From positions 62,001 through 126,000 of the forward strand of contig JBMORG010000023.1 in NCBI GenBank assembly GCA_049322355.1: a stretch of 64,000 bases of DNA, given 5' to 3'. The notes beneath the pieces were generated by a model. It searched no databases. It was not told where the DNA came from and worked only from the letters and a program-made list of their open reading frames with translations. This DNA is from 0-14-0-80-60-11 sp049322355 (GTDB lineage: Bacteria > Desulfobacterota > Desulfobaccia > Desulfobaccales > 0-14-0-80-60-11). The translations under genes were made by a program, and so were the position numbers. Below, piece by piece: positions 24,800 through 32,575 of the stretch; position 1 is the stretch's first letter; every line of letters starts with the position of its first letter.

Positions 24800-25092
24800 A
24801 AGCCTGGCTCCCTTAATAGTTACAGTATTTAAAAAATTAAATAAATTTTTAAGCTCTTGTAAAGAACTTCCCTGCAGGGGCTTTAGAGAGGGAAACTGAT
24901 AAATTATATGTCAAACCTCTCCTAATGAAAATCTATATATGGCAAATGAGAGACTGACGTGCCCACAAAAGGGGTGACAGGAAGTCTATATTTCTTTTGT
25001 ATCAAATTAAATGGTGAAAAGATCTGAAACATTTTATATTATCGCTGACTTGATAAGATAAAGCGAATTAGCTAAAGAATATCAGAGGGAAA

Positions 25093-25287
25093 ATGCGCCA
25101 CGATATCGGCCCCATGTGTCCCATTCCCGGGTTGGGCCATTGTGTCCGGGAGCGCTGCAACTTCTGGGATGAAGAAAAAGAAGAATGCACAGAGGATGGT
25201 TTTGATTTTTATGATCCTGTAGATGCCACTGCCAAAACCGAACTCGAGGGACCGTGCGTCATCTATTTTTGTGAAGATTATGACTGA
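25093..25287 (+). CDS. small Cys-rich acidic protein, function unknown
   Basis: 64 residues. An AGAGGGA ribosome site lies just before the ATG. Seven Cys-bearing positions cluster as CPIPGLGHC, RERCNF, EEC, then a late GPCVIYFCEDYD, a spacing that suggests a metal or iron-sulfur site. The C-terminal half is very acidic. There is no signal peptide, so it is cytoplasmic. The region upstream (24800-25092) has no other gene. nadC follows 117 bp downstream on the same strand. I do not recognise the family. Confidence 0.6.
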   Translation: MRHDIGPMCPIPGLGHCVRERCNFWDEEKEECTEDGFDFYDPVDATAKTELEGPCVIYFCEDYD

Positions 25288-25403
25288 TGGGAACATATGC
25301 CGCTAAGCTCGTAGCTGCCCTAAGAATAAATTATTCTCTGGCAAAATAATCAGGAGCAGGGGTAATCTGGCGGCAGCCTGGTGATCTCGGCGTCTGGTGA
25401 TGG

Positions 25404-26264
25404 ATGAAAATGGATAAGTCCGGTTTTTGGCCCCACATCGACCGTCTCATCGATCTGGCTTTAGAAGAGGACATCGGGCCTGGAGACGTCACCACCCAGG
25501 CCCTCGTACCTACGGAATTAATGGGGGAGGCCCATATCCGGGCCAAAGAAACCTTGGTTGTGGCTGGGCTGCCGGTGGCGGTCCGGGTTTTTGGCAAGTT
25601 GGATGCGGCAGTAGAATTCACGGCTGAAAAGGTGGAGGGGCGGGAGGTCTCCCCTGGCACGGTAATAGCCCGACTTACCGGCCCCGTGGCCTCTATCCTG
25701 ACCGGAGAACGGGTGGCTCTCAATTTCCTCCAGCATCTCTCCGGCATCGCTACCTTCACCCGGAAAATGGCGGACCGGGTGGCCGGCTCCAGCGCCGTAC
25801 TGGTTGATACCCGCAAGACCACCCCGGGCTGGCGGGGGCTAGAAAAATATGCGGTGCGCCTGGGCGGCGCCCGCAACCATCGATTTGGCCTCTATGACGG
25901 GGTGCTCATCAAGAACAATCACCTCACCGCGGCGGGTTCTATCTCCGGGGCGGTCCGCCAGGCCCGGGAGCGGGCTCACCATCTGCTTAAGATCGAAGTG
26001 GAAGTGACGGACTTGGAAGGGCTTAGGGAGGCTCTGGAGGCGGGCGCCGATCTCATCCTGTTGGACAACATGGACGAGGCCACCCTTAAACGCGCCGTGG
26101 AGCTGACCCGGGGCCGGGCCATTCTCGAAGCCTCCGGATCCATGACCAAAGAGCGCCTGCCCGGGGTGGCGGCCACCGGTGTCAACCTCATCTCCATGGG
26201 GAAACTCACCCACAGCGCCCCGGCGGTGGATATTCATCTGCGGCTGATCCGGACTTGGTGGTAG
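25404..26264 (+). CDS. nadC: nicotinate-nucleotide (quinolinate) pyrophosphorylase
   Basis: 286 residues. NadC turns quinolinate and PRPP into nicotinate mononucleotide, CO2 and pyrophosphate, the last step shared by de novo NAD synthesis. Family marks are ALEEDIGPGDVTT near residue 18, GERVALNFLQHLSGIAT, the strictly conserved DTRKTTPGWR, KYAVRLGGARNHRFGLYDG, and the lysine loop IKNNHL. LLDNMDEATLKRAV and ASGSMTKERL complete the barrel. All key residues are present. nadA and nadB are not in the window. Confidence 0.96.
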   Translation: MKMDKSGFWPHIDRLIDLALEEDIGPGDVTTQALVPTELMGEAHIRAKETLVVAGLPVAVRVFGKLDAAVEFTAEKVEGREVSPGTVIARLTGPVASILTGERVALNFLQHLSGIATFTRKMADRVAGSSAVLVDTRKTTPGWRGLEKYAVRLGGARNHRFGLYDGVLIKNNHLTAAGSISGAVRQARERAHHLLKIEVEVTDLEGLREALEAGADLILLDNMDEATLKRAVELTRGRAILEASGSMTKERLPGVAATGVNLISMGKLTHSAPAVDIHLRLIRTWW

Positions 26265-26301
26265 TGGTCCGTATCACAACTAGATGGCCTTAGAGTTCCC
26301 T
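26263..26301. repeat. left arm of a 39-bp inverted repeat around proC
   Basis: Starts AGTGGTCCGTATCACAACTA. It is the reverse complement of 27388-27426 with one mismatch. It begins at the last two bases of the nadC stop codon. The arms bracket proC and a GC-rich palindrome. Confidence 0.85.
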
Positions 26302-26341
26302 TTGGACCGGCTAATAGATTCTCCCCGGCGTCCGCCTCCCT

Positions 26342-27172
26342 TCAACTTCCTTTCCCCAATTCCTTTGACCTTTCAGCCGCAGCGCTCACCGCGTCCATGA
26401 CCAGGCCCCGAAATCCGCCTGATTCCAAGGCGTGGAGGCCAGCGATGGTGGTGCCTCCCGGTGAGGTCACCATGTCTTTGATTTTACCAGGGTGAAGTTC
26501 CTCTTCCAGGCAGAGTTTTGCCGTGCCCAGGACGGTTTGCACCGCCAAGGTGTGAGCCAGGGGCCGGGGCAGCCCCATTTTCACCCCGCCGTCCGCCAAG
26601 GCCTCGATGAAGACAGCCACGAAGGCCGGCCCACTGCCGCTTAAGCCGGTGACCGCGTCCATGAGTCTTTCTTCCACGGTCACGGCCTGCCCCACGGCCT
26701 GGAAGAGTTCCAGGGCCAGGGCCAGGTCTTCGGGGGTGGCGCGGCTGCCCGGGGCCAGGGCCGCCATCCCGGCCCCCACCAGGGTTGGAGTATTGGGCAT
26801 GACGCGAATCACCCGGGATTCAGGAAAAGGCTCTTCCAGGACCTTGAGGGGGACTCCGGCGGCGATGGAAATAATGAGATGCCAGGGCCGGGCAAATTCT
26901 TTGATTCCGGCCAAAACCTCGGGGAGGACCTGGGGTTTAACCGCCAACAGTACCACGGGGGCGTGCATCACTTCAGCATTATCAAGGGCGGCTTCCACTC
27001 CCAGTTGGGTCATCTGATTCTGACGGACCGGGTCCGGGTCATAAAAGACCAGGTTCTCCCGGGCCATGTGGCCGCCCCGCACCAGTCCCCGGATGATGGC
27101 CGCGCCCATGTTGCCGACCCCGATGACGCCAAGTTTTGCGTCCGCCAACCGCCTTTTGCCCGGTTCTGTCAT
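26342..27172 (-). CDS. proC: pyrroline-5-carboxylate reductase
   Basis: 276 residues from the ATG at 27172, which has GGAGAGG upstream; an ATG at 27196 lacks a ribosome site. ProC makes proline from pyrroline-5-carboxylate with NAD(P)H. The Rossmann motif is LGVIGVGNMGAAIIRGL; VLLAVKPQVL and RVMPNTPTLVGAGMAAL are conserved, and the C-terminal dimer motif is GLSGSGPAFVAVFIEALADG followed by TSPGGTTIAGLHALE. Length and motifs are complete. It is a single gene, enclosed by the 39-bp inverted repeat at 26263-26301 and 27388-27426. Confidence 0.95.
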   Translation of the reverse strand: MTEPGKRRLADAKLGVIGVGNMGAAIIRGLVRGGHMARENLVFYDPDPVRQNQMTQLGVEAALDNAEVMHAPVVLLAVKPQVLPEVLAGIKEFARPWHLIISIAAGVPLKVLEEPFPESRVIRVMPNTPTLVGAGMAALAPGSRATPEDLALALELFQAVGQAVTVEERLMDAVTGLSGSGPAFVAVFIEALADGGVKMGLPRPLAHTLAVQTVLGTAKLCLEEELHPGKIKDMVTSPGGTTIAGLHALESGGFRGLVMDAVSAAAERSKELGKGS

Positions 27173-27300
27173 TGACACGGACCTCTCCCTCGTCATATTT
27201 TAAATATTGATTATTGTGGCATACTCTTTTTGAAGATTACATGAAAAAGTTACCCAACTGCAGCTAGTGTAGTGTCTCACAAATATAAGGACATTAATTT

Positions 27301-27392
27301 TCTCCCTCCCCTGATGGGAGGGGGCAAGGGGAGGGGGAAGTCCCAACGCCTTTCCACCCCCACCCTATCCCTCCCCCATCAAGGGGGAGGGA
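27301..27392. repeat. GC-rich palindromic extragenic element, copy 3
   Basis: CTCCCTCCCCTGATGGGAGG opens it; CCCTCCCCCATCAAGGGGGA with AGGGAA closes it. It adjoins the right arm of the inverted repeat around proC. Confidence 0.7.
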
Positions 27393-27426
27393 ACTCTAAG
27401 GCCATCTAATTGTGATACGGACCACT
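27388..27426. repeat. right arm of the 39-bp inverted repeat around proC
   Basis: Ends ...TTGTGATACGGACCACT. It pairs with 26263-26301, 38 of 39 positions. Confidence 0.85.
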
Positions 27427-27470
27427 AGTGTGGGGGTTCGCAACCTCTAATAAATATTGACTCCTTAGAC

Positions 27471-27572
27471 TCCCCCGCCCCTCGTGGGAGGGGGTTGGGG
27501 CGAGGGGGAATAGACAACGAAATCAGTCAGATATTTCACTCCCACCCTACCCCCCCCCATCAAGGGGGAAGG
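27471..27572. repeat. GC-rich palindromic extragenic element, copy 4
   Basis: CCCCCGCCCCTCGTGGGAGG and GGGTTGGGGCGAGGGGGAA make the left half, CCCACCCTACCCCC and CATCAAGGGGGAAGG the right half. Positions 27173-27644 hold no gene, only copies 3 and 4 and the repeat arm. Confidence 0.65.
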
Positions 27573-27644
27573 AAAAGGAAAAAGCCGAGGCATTTAACAA
27601 AGGTATTCTGAAACGGAAAACCGGGGGAAGGACCTTCTTGACCT

Positions 27645-28661
27645 ATGGCCAATTCGCCTGCAAGACCTATTCTGGCCCTGACCATGGGCGATCCGGTGGG
27701 AGTGGGGCCGGAAATCATCGTCAAGGCCCTGGCTGACGCCCGGATTTACCACATCTGTCGCCCCCTGATCATCGGCGACCTCCCGGCCCTGGAGCGGGCC
27801 CGCCTGGCCCTGGCCCCGGCCCTGAAAATCCGCCTGGCGGACCGGCCGGGAGCGGGGCGCTACCAGTCGGGGACTCTAGACCTTATGGCCCTGTCCCAAC
27901 TGGCGCCCCATGACCTGGATTACGGCCGCCCCACTCCGGCCTCCGGTGCGGCCATGGTGGAGTATATCCTTACCGCCATTGATCTGGCGATGGCGCAGAA
28001 AGTCTCCGGCCTGGTCACTGCCCCCATCAGCAAGATTTCCATGAAGCTTTCGGGCTACGATTATCCGGGCCACACCGAGCTTCTGGCGGAAAAGACCCAG
28101 ACCTCTGAGTTTGCCATGATGCTGGCCGGGGGCGACTTCCGGGTGGTCCTGGTTACCATTCACTGCGCCTTATCCGAAGTCCCCAAGCGCATCAACCAGG
28201 AAGGCCTGGTGCGGCTTTTTCACCTCACCAGCAAGGCCCTGGACCAGGACTTTGGGCTCAAGGGCGTGCCTCTGGGAGTCGCGGCCCTCAACCCGCACGC
28301 CAGCGAAGACGGAATGTTCGGCCACGAAGAAGCGGATATTATTATACCTGCGGTCAAGGAGGCTCAGAATGCGGGACTGGCGGTGGAGGGCCCCTTCCCC
28401 GCAGACACCCTCTTCTGGCGCCACTATAACGGGGAGTTCGCGGCCATCATCTGCATGTACCACGACCAGGGCCTCATCCCATTGAAACTTTTGCACTTTA
28501 TGGACGGAGTGAACGTCACCCTGGGCCTGCCCATCATCCGCACTTCCGTGGACCACGGCACCGCCTATAACCTGGCCGGAACCGGCAAGGCTGCGCCGGA
28601 TTCCCTCAAGGCCGCGATTATGATGGCGGCAGAGATGGCGAAGCGAAGGTTTGGCGGGTAA
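27645..28661 (+). CDS. pdxA: 4-hydroxythreonine-4-phosphate dehydrogenase PdxA
   Basis: 338 residues, usual PdxA length. It oxidises 4-phosphohydroxy-L-threonine with NAD in pyridoxal 5'-phosphate synthesis. Motifs are LTMGDPVGVGPEI at the N-terminus, VTAPISKISM, YDYPGHTELLAEKT (metal/substrate site) and ALNPHASEDGMFGHEE, followed by MYHDQGLIPLK and TSVDHGTAYNLAGTG. All metal-binding His and Asp residues are visible. A few anaerobes use PdxA2-type paralogues for other 4-hydroxy acids, so a second role is possible. Single plus-strand gene. Confidence 0.95.
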   Translation: MANSPARPILALTMGDPVGVGPEIIVKALADARIYHICRPLIIGDLPALERARLALAPALKIRLADRPGAGRYQSGTLDLMALSQLAPHDLDYGRPTPASGAAMVEYILTAIDLAMAQKVSGLVTAPISKISMKLSGYDYPGHTELLAEKTQTSEFAMMLAGGDFRVVLVTIHCALSEVPKRINQEGLVRLFHLTSKALDQDFGLKGVPLGVAALNPHASEDGMFGHEEADIIIPAVKEAQNAGLAVEGPFPADTLFWRHYNGEFAAIICMYHDQGLIPLKLLHFMDGVNVTLGLPIIRTSVDHGTAYNLAGTGKAAPDSLKAAIMMAAEMAKRRFGG

Positions 28662-28716
28662 GGAATAGGCGTAGGGCTCTTCTTGGCCAGTTATCCGATT
28701 TAATAGCCCTGCGACT

Positions 28717-29022
28717 TTAACCTGCTTCCCGTTCCCTAACTTCCCGGATAACCCGATCCACTAGTTGCGTTTCCTGCGCCATCTCCAGGTCATAGCGGGA
28801 TTGCAGATTGAGCCAAAATTGCGGAGTGGTTTGGAAATACCTGGCCAGGCGCAAGGCGGTATCCACGCTGATGGACCGCTGGCCCCGGACAATTTCATTG
28901 ATCCTCTGGGCCGGAACATTTAAATCGCGTCCCAGTTTGTTCTGGCTGATTCCTAAGGGTTTAAGGTATTCCTCCAAGAGAATTTCGCCGGGACGGATGG
29001 GGGGTAGTATTTTTGTAGTCAT
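28717..29022 (-). CDS. higA: HigA-type antitoxin
   Basis: 101 residues with a Cro/CI helix-turn-helix: PIRPGEILLEEYLKPLGIS, then QNKLGRDLNVPAQRINEIVRGQRSIS. The N-terminal RPGEIL...L is the HigA/VapI mark. It should neutralise the toxin encoded just upstream (10-bp gap) and repress the pair. As in other higBA modules, the toxin gene comes first. Confidence 0.9.
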   Translation of the reverse strand: MTTKILPPIRPGEILLEEYLKPLGISQNKLGRDLNVPAQRINEIVRGQRSISVDTALRLARYFQTTPQFWLNLQSRYDLEMAQETQLVDRVIREVREREAG

Positions 29023-29032
29023 GATCTTGTCC

Positions 29033-29320
29033 TCAATGATAGTCCACTATTTCCACATCATAGGCGTTGTTATCACGCCAGACGAAGCAAATCCGGAACT
29101 GATCGTTAATTCTGATACTGTGCTGGCCTGACCGGTCTCCCTTTAAGGCTTCCAGGCGATTCCCGGGCGGGCTCCGCAAATCCTCCAAATTTTCCGCGGC
29201 ATCCAATATCAATAGTTTTCGCAAGGCCGAAGCCAATAAATTATTGGAAATTCTTTTGGTAGGTTCCCGATTAAAAAGCCTTTCGGTTTCTCGGCACCTG
29301 AAAGATTTAATCACCTCCAT
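29033..29320 (-). CDS. higB: HigB-type RelE-fold toxin
   Basis: 95 residues, intact. RelE/HigB fold: VIKSFRCRETERLF start, LDAAENLEDLRSPPGNRLEAL middle and a QHSIRINDQFRICFVW core, ending VEIVDYH. HigB toxins cut mRNA on the ribosome. The conserved Arg residues and the terminal His are present, so it should be active. It is followed directly by its antitoxin gene. The por-nuo operon terminator lies upstream, at 29371-29409. Confidence 0.9.
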   Translation of the reverse strand: MEVIKSFRCRETERLFNREPTKRISNNLLASALRKLLILDAAENLEDLRSPPGNRLEALKGDRSGQHSIRINDQFRICFVWRDNNAYDVEIVDYH

Positions 29321-29370
29321 AATTTATAACGACTAACATGTCATGTCAAGCGTGATAAAGAATAATGATC

Positions 29371-29409
29371 TCCCAAAAAATATAGGGGCGGGTTTAAAAC
29401 CCGCCCCTA
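29371..29409 (-). terminator. strong terminator of the por-nuo operon
   Basis: On the minus strand a perfect 13-bp stem TAGGGGCGGGTTT/AAACCCGCCCCTA (29383-29409, one-base centre) is followed by TATTTTTT. It lies about 80 bp past the NuoG-like stop and shields the higBA module. Confidence 0.75.
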
Positions 29410-29438
29410 CAATGAAAAAGCATGAGAGGCACACAGGA

Positions 29439-29464
29439 TCACAGGCCAGAGGCCTGTGCCACTG
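29439..29464. repeat. 26-bp palindromic repeat, copy 2
   Basis: Identical to 151-176: CACAGGCC-AGA-GGCCTGTG followed by CCACTG. It lies between the operon terminator and the last por-nuo gene. Confidence 0.7.
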
Positions 29465-29490
29465 GCCCTGGCACTCCCTTCAGGTCACCC

Positions 29491-30246
29491 CTACCGACAA
29501 TCCCTGCACAAATGAAAAACCTCCACCGGGTCGCCGGTGATTTTGGCCCAGTGTTCCAGCTGGTACTTGGGGGCGATGTAATTGCCGCATTTGGAGCACG
29601 GCTGGAGTTCGAAGTCCCGGCCCCAAATGGTGCGGATGCCGTCTTTTTCGGTGTAAGGAATGACGTTGGTGGGGCAGATGAAGGCGCAGGAGCCGCAGCC
29701 GATGCAGGCCTCGGACTGCTCCAGGAAGGGCGTGGCCACCTGCTTGTCGGGGGTGCGGCCTTTCATACTGATGGCGCTCACCCCTACAATGTCCCGGCAG
29801 GTGCGGACACACAGGCCGCAGAGGATGCAGAGCTCCTCGGGGTCATCGGTTTTGAAGCGGGACTGATAAACCCCGTGCTCCGCGGCCAGATCCTGGATGA
29901 GTTTGGCCTTGGGACAGCGGGCCAGCAGCAGCTCCAGGACCATGCGCCGGGCCTGCAACACCCGCTCCGAATGGGTCTGGACCACCAGGCCGCCCTCGGT
30001 AGGGTAGGTGCAGGAATTGACGATGCGGGTGCGGGGTTGCTCGCCGATTTCCACCACGCAGAGGCGGCACTGCCCTTCCGACGGCAGATCGGAGTGATGG
30101 CAGAGGGTGGGGATGTCGATACCCTGCTGCCGCAGCGTCATCAGCAGGCTTTGATCCTTGGGGGCCGTCACGATGATACCGTTAACGGTGAGGCGCACTT
30201 CTCCGGCCATGGTGTCGAAAACTTCGTCAGTGATTTTCCAAACCAT
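29491..30246 (-). CDS. NuoG/HoxU-like iron-sulfur subunit
   Basis: 251 residues. An N-terminal plant-type [2Fe-2S] domain (residues about 15-95; CHHSDLPSEGQCRLC) is followed by a linker and two [4Fe-4S] ferredoxin motifs, CILCGLCVRTC and CIGCGSCAFICPT. The C-terminus adds CSKCGNY and a final CRDC, probably a metal site. The His-ligated cluster motif of full NuoG (HxxDCPxC type) is absent, and there is no molybdopterin or H-cluster domain. It resembles the short diaphorase subunit of soluble NAD-linked complexes. It is the last gene of the porGDAB-nuoEFG operon and would carry electrons between ferredoxin and the NuoF flavin. Confidence 0.85.
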   Translation of the reverse strand: MVWKITDEVFDTMAGEVRLTVNGIIVTAPKDQSLLMTLRQQGIDIPTLCHHSDLPSEGQCRLCVVEIGEQPRTRIVNSCTYPTEGGLVVQTHSERVLQARRMVLELLLARCPKAKLIQDLAAEHGVYQSRFKTDDPEELCILCGLCVRTCRDIVGVSAISMKGRTPDKQVATPFLEQSEACIGCGSCAFICPTNVIPYTEKDGIRTIWGRDFELQPCSKCGNYIAPKYQLEHWAKITGDPVEVFHLCRDCR

Positions 30247-30250
30247 TCCC

Positions 30251-32104
30251 TTACTCCACCTTCACGGCGTCAAACTGACAGGCCTCGTAGCACAAGCCGC
30301 ACTTGACGCAAAGTTCCTGATCAATTTCCTGGGCTTCTTTTTTTATGCCGGAAATGGCGCCCACCGGACATTCCCGGACGCAGGCCAGACAGCCGGTGCA
30401 GGTTTCCGGGTCGATGGTGTATTTCAGGAGAGGCCGGCAAACCAGAGCATGGCATTTCTTATCCCGGATGTGGGCTTCGTATTCCTCCCGGAAGTACTTC
30501 ATGGTGCTGAGGACCGGGTTGACGGCGCTTTGGCCCAGGCCGCAGATGGAGGCCGAAGCCATGGTGGCGCACAACTCTTCCATCAAATCCAGGTGCGCCA
30601 TCTCCCCCCGGCCGGCAATGATTTCGTCCAGAAGGAACAGCAGATTTTTCAGCCCTTCCCGGCAGGGAGTGCACTTGCCGCAGGATTCTTCATAAAGAAA
30701 CGAGATGAAGTAGCGGGCCACGTCCACCATGCAGGAGGTGTTGTCCATGACGATCATGCCGCCGGAACCCATGATGGAGCCCACTGATTGCAAACTGTCA
30801 TAGTCCACGGGCAGGTCTAAAAATTGCGGGGGAATGCAGCCGCCGGAGGGGCCGCCGGTCTGCACGGCCTTGAACTCCCGGCCGGGGCGCAGGCCGCCGC
30901 CCAGATCAAAGATAATCTGCCTCAGGGTGGTGCCCATGGGCACTTCCACCAGGCCGGTGTGGTTCACCGCCCCCACCAGGGAAAAGACCTTGGTGCCTTT
31001 GCTCTTCTCGGTGCCGATGGCTGCGAACCAGTCAGCCCCCATATTAATGATTTCCGGGACGTTGGCCCAGGTCTCCACGTTGTTGATGATGGTGGGCTGT
31101 CCGAAGAGGCCGTGCTGGGCCGGATAAGGCGGCCGGGGAGTAGGCTCGCCGATGCGGCCTTCCATGGAGGAGATGAGGGCGGTCTCTTCACCGCAGACAA
31201 AGGCGCCCGCGCCCCGGTTGATTTTGATGTCGAAGCCGAAGCCGGAGCGGAAGATATTGGGCCCCAAGAACCCCGCCTCCCGTGCCTGGTCGATGGCCAG
31301 GGCCAGGCGCTTCACCGCCAGGGGATATTCATGGCGCACGTAAATATAGCCGCGGGTGGCGCCGATGGCGTAGCCGCCGATGATCATCCCTTCCAGGACG
31401 GCATGGGGGTCGCCTTCCATCACCGCCCGGTCCATGAAGGCCCCGGGGTCGCCCTCATCGCCGTTGCAGATGATGAACTTGACGTCGCTGAGCTCGTCGG
31501 CGCAGATACGCCACTTGCGGCCGGTGGGGAAGCCGCCGCCGCCCCGGCCCCGCAAGCCGGATTTAACAATGGCCTCGATGACATCGTCCGGGGACATCTC
31601 GGTCAGGGCCTTACGGATCGCCCGATAACCCCCCAGGGCCAAATAGTCATCCAGGCTCTCGGGATCGATGAGGTCCAGCTTCCGCAAGACCACGGGTTGC
31701 TGGCCCTGGTAAAAGGGGATGTCGGCCTTTAAGGCTAACGGTTTGTGGGTCTCGGGGTCCTCATAGACCAGGCGTTCCACCACCTGGCCGTTTTTCAGGG
31801 TCGCCTCCACGATCTCCGGGACATCCTGGGGAGTTACGTGCTGGTAGGCGATCTCCTGGGGCCGCAGCAAAACTTTGACGGCCCGGGCGCAGAGGCCCTG
31901 ACAGCCGCATTCCTTCAAGGCCACTTTGGCTTCCAGACCGTTTTTCTGGAGTTCTTCCCGAAAGGCTGCGGCCACCTCATCACTGCCCATGGGCAGGCAG
32001 CCGGGGCCGGCGCAGACCAGCACCTGGGGCTGTTTGGGGTCCCGGCGGGCCATCAACTGGCGGCGATATTCCCGCAGATGGTCTACGGATTCAAATCTGG
32101 GCAT
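30251..32104 (-). CDS. NuoF/HydB-like NAD(H)-binding flavoprotein
   Basis: 617 residues. Domains in order: a thioredoxin-like [2Fe-2S] domain (about residues 20-115; CAGPGCLPMGSDE, then CGCQGLC), the NuoF flavin/NADH domain (GLRGRGGGGFPTGRKW, GDEGDPGAFMDR, ICNGDEGD), the [4Fe-4S] loop ESCGKCTPCREG, and a C-terminal double cluster domain (CTGCLACVRECP, CVKCGLCYEAC). This order matches HydB/HndC subunits of electron-bifurcating or NAD-linked complexes. It should exchange electrons between NAD(H) and the iron-sulfur chain. It stands 4 bp from the NuoG-like gene and 18 bp from nuoE. Confidence 0.93.
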   Translation of the reverse strand: MPRFESVDHLREYRRQLMARRDPKQPQVLVCAGPGCLPMGSDEVAAAFREELQKNGLEAKVALKECGCQGLCARAVKVLLRPQEIAYQHVTPQDVPEIVEATLKNGQVVERLVYEDPETHKPLALKADIPFYQGQQPVVLRKLDLIDPESLDDYLALGGYRAIRKALTEMSPDDVIEAIVKSGLRGRGGGGFPTGRKWRICADELSDVKFIICNGDEGDPGAFMDRAVMEGDPHAVLEGMIIGGYAIGATRGYIYVRHEYPLAVKRLALAIDQAREAGFLGPNIFRSGFGFDIKINRGAGAFVCGEETALISSMEGRIGEPTPRPPYPAQHGLFGQPTIINNVETWANVPEIINMGADWFAAIGTEKSKGTKVFSLVGAVNHTGLVEVPMGTTLRQIIFDLGGGLRPGREFKAVQTGGPSGGCIPPQFLDLPVDYDSLQSVGSIMGSGGMIVMDNTSCMVDVARYFISFLYEESCGKCTPCREGLKNLLFLLDEIIAGRGEMAHLDLMEELCATMASASICGLGQSAVNPVLSTMKYFREEYEAHIRDKKCHALVCRPLLKYTIDPETCTGCLACVRECPVGAISGIKKEAQEIDQELCVKCGLCYEACQFDAVKVE

Positions 32105-32122
32105 GGTTTTATCTCTGTCGTC

Positions 32123-32575
32123 TTATTTATAGAGTTTCAGGATCTTGGGCACCTTGTCCACTGTAGTCCGCCCAAAATACTTGTCATCCACCATCATGAC
32201 CGGGGCCTGGGCGCAGGAACCCAGACAGCCCACCGTCTCCAGGGAAAATTGCATGTCCTTGGTGGTGTACCCCGGCTCAATCCCCAGCTTGTTGCCCAGG
32301 GATTCCGCTAGGCGGGCGCCGCCCCGCAGGTGACAGGTGGTTCCCAGGCAGACTTTAATCTGGTGGCGCCCCTTGGGCACCAGCGAGAACATCTTGAAAA
32401 AGGTGGCCACGCTGAAGATTTGGGTCAAAGGCACGTTCAGCCTTCGGGAGACCTCCTTCAGCTCGTCTTTAGGCAGATAGCTGTAAGAATCCTGGATATC
32501 CTGCAGGACGGGGATCAGGTCCCAGGGGTCGCAATCGTAACGGGATAAGATGGAGTCGAGGCGTTGGGCATCCAT
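32123..32575 (-). CDS. NuoE-like [2Fe-2S] subunit
   Basis: 150 residues with the thioredoxin-like NuoE fold. Cluster ligands are CLGTTCHLRGG (near residue 85) and VGCLGSCAQAPVM (near residue 122). The N-terminal helical part (QDSYSYLPKDELKEVSRRL) docks on NuoF. The ATG shares a base with the porB stop (TAATG at 32573-32577), so the diaphorase part is translationally coupled to the oxidoreductase. Confidence 0.92.
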   Translation of the reverse strand: MDAQRLDSILSRYDCDPWDLIPVLQDIQDSYSYLPKDELKEVSRRLNVPLTQIFSVATFFKMFSLVPKGRHQIKVCLGTTCHLRGGARLAESLGNKLGIEPGYTTKDMQFSLETVGCLGSCAQAPVMMVDDKYFGRTTVDKVPKILKLYK

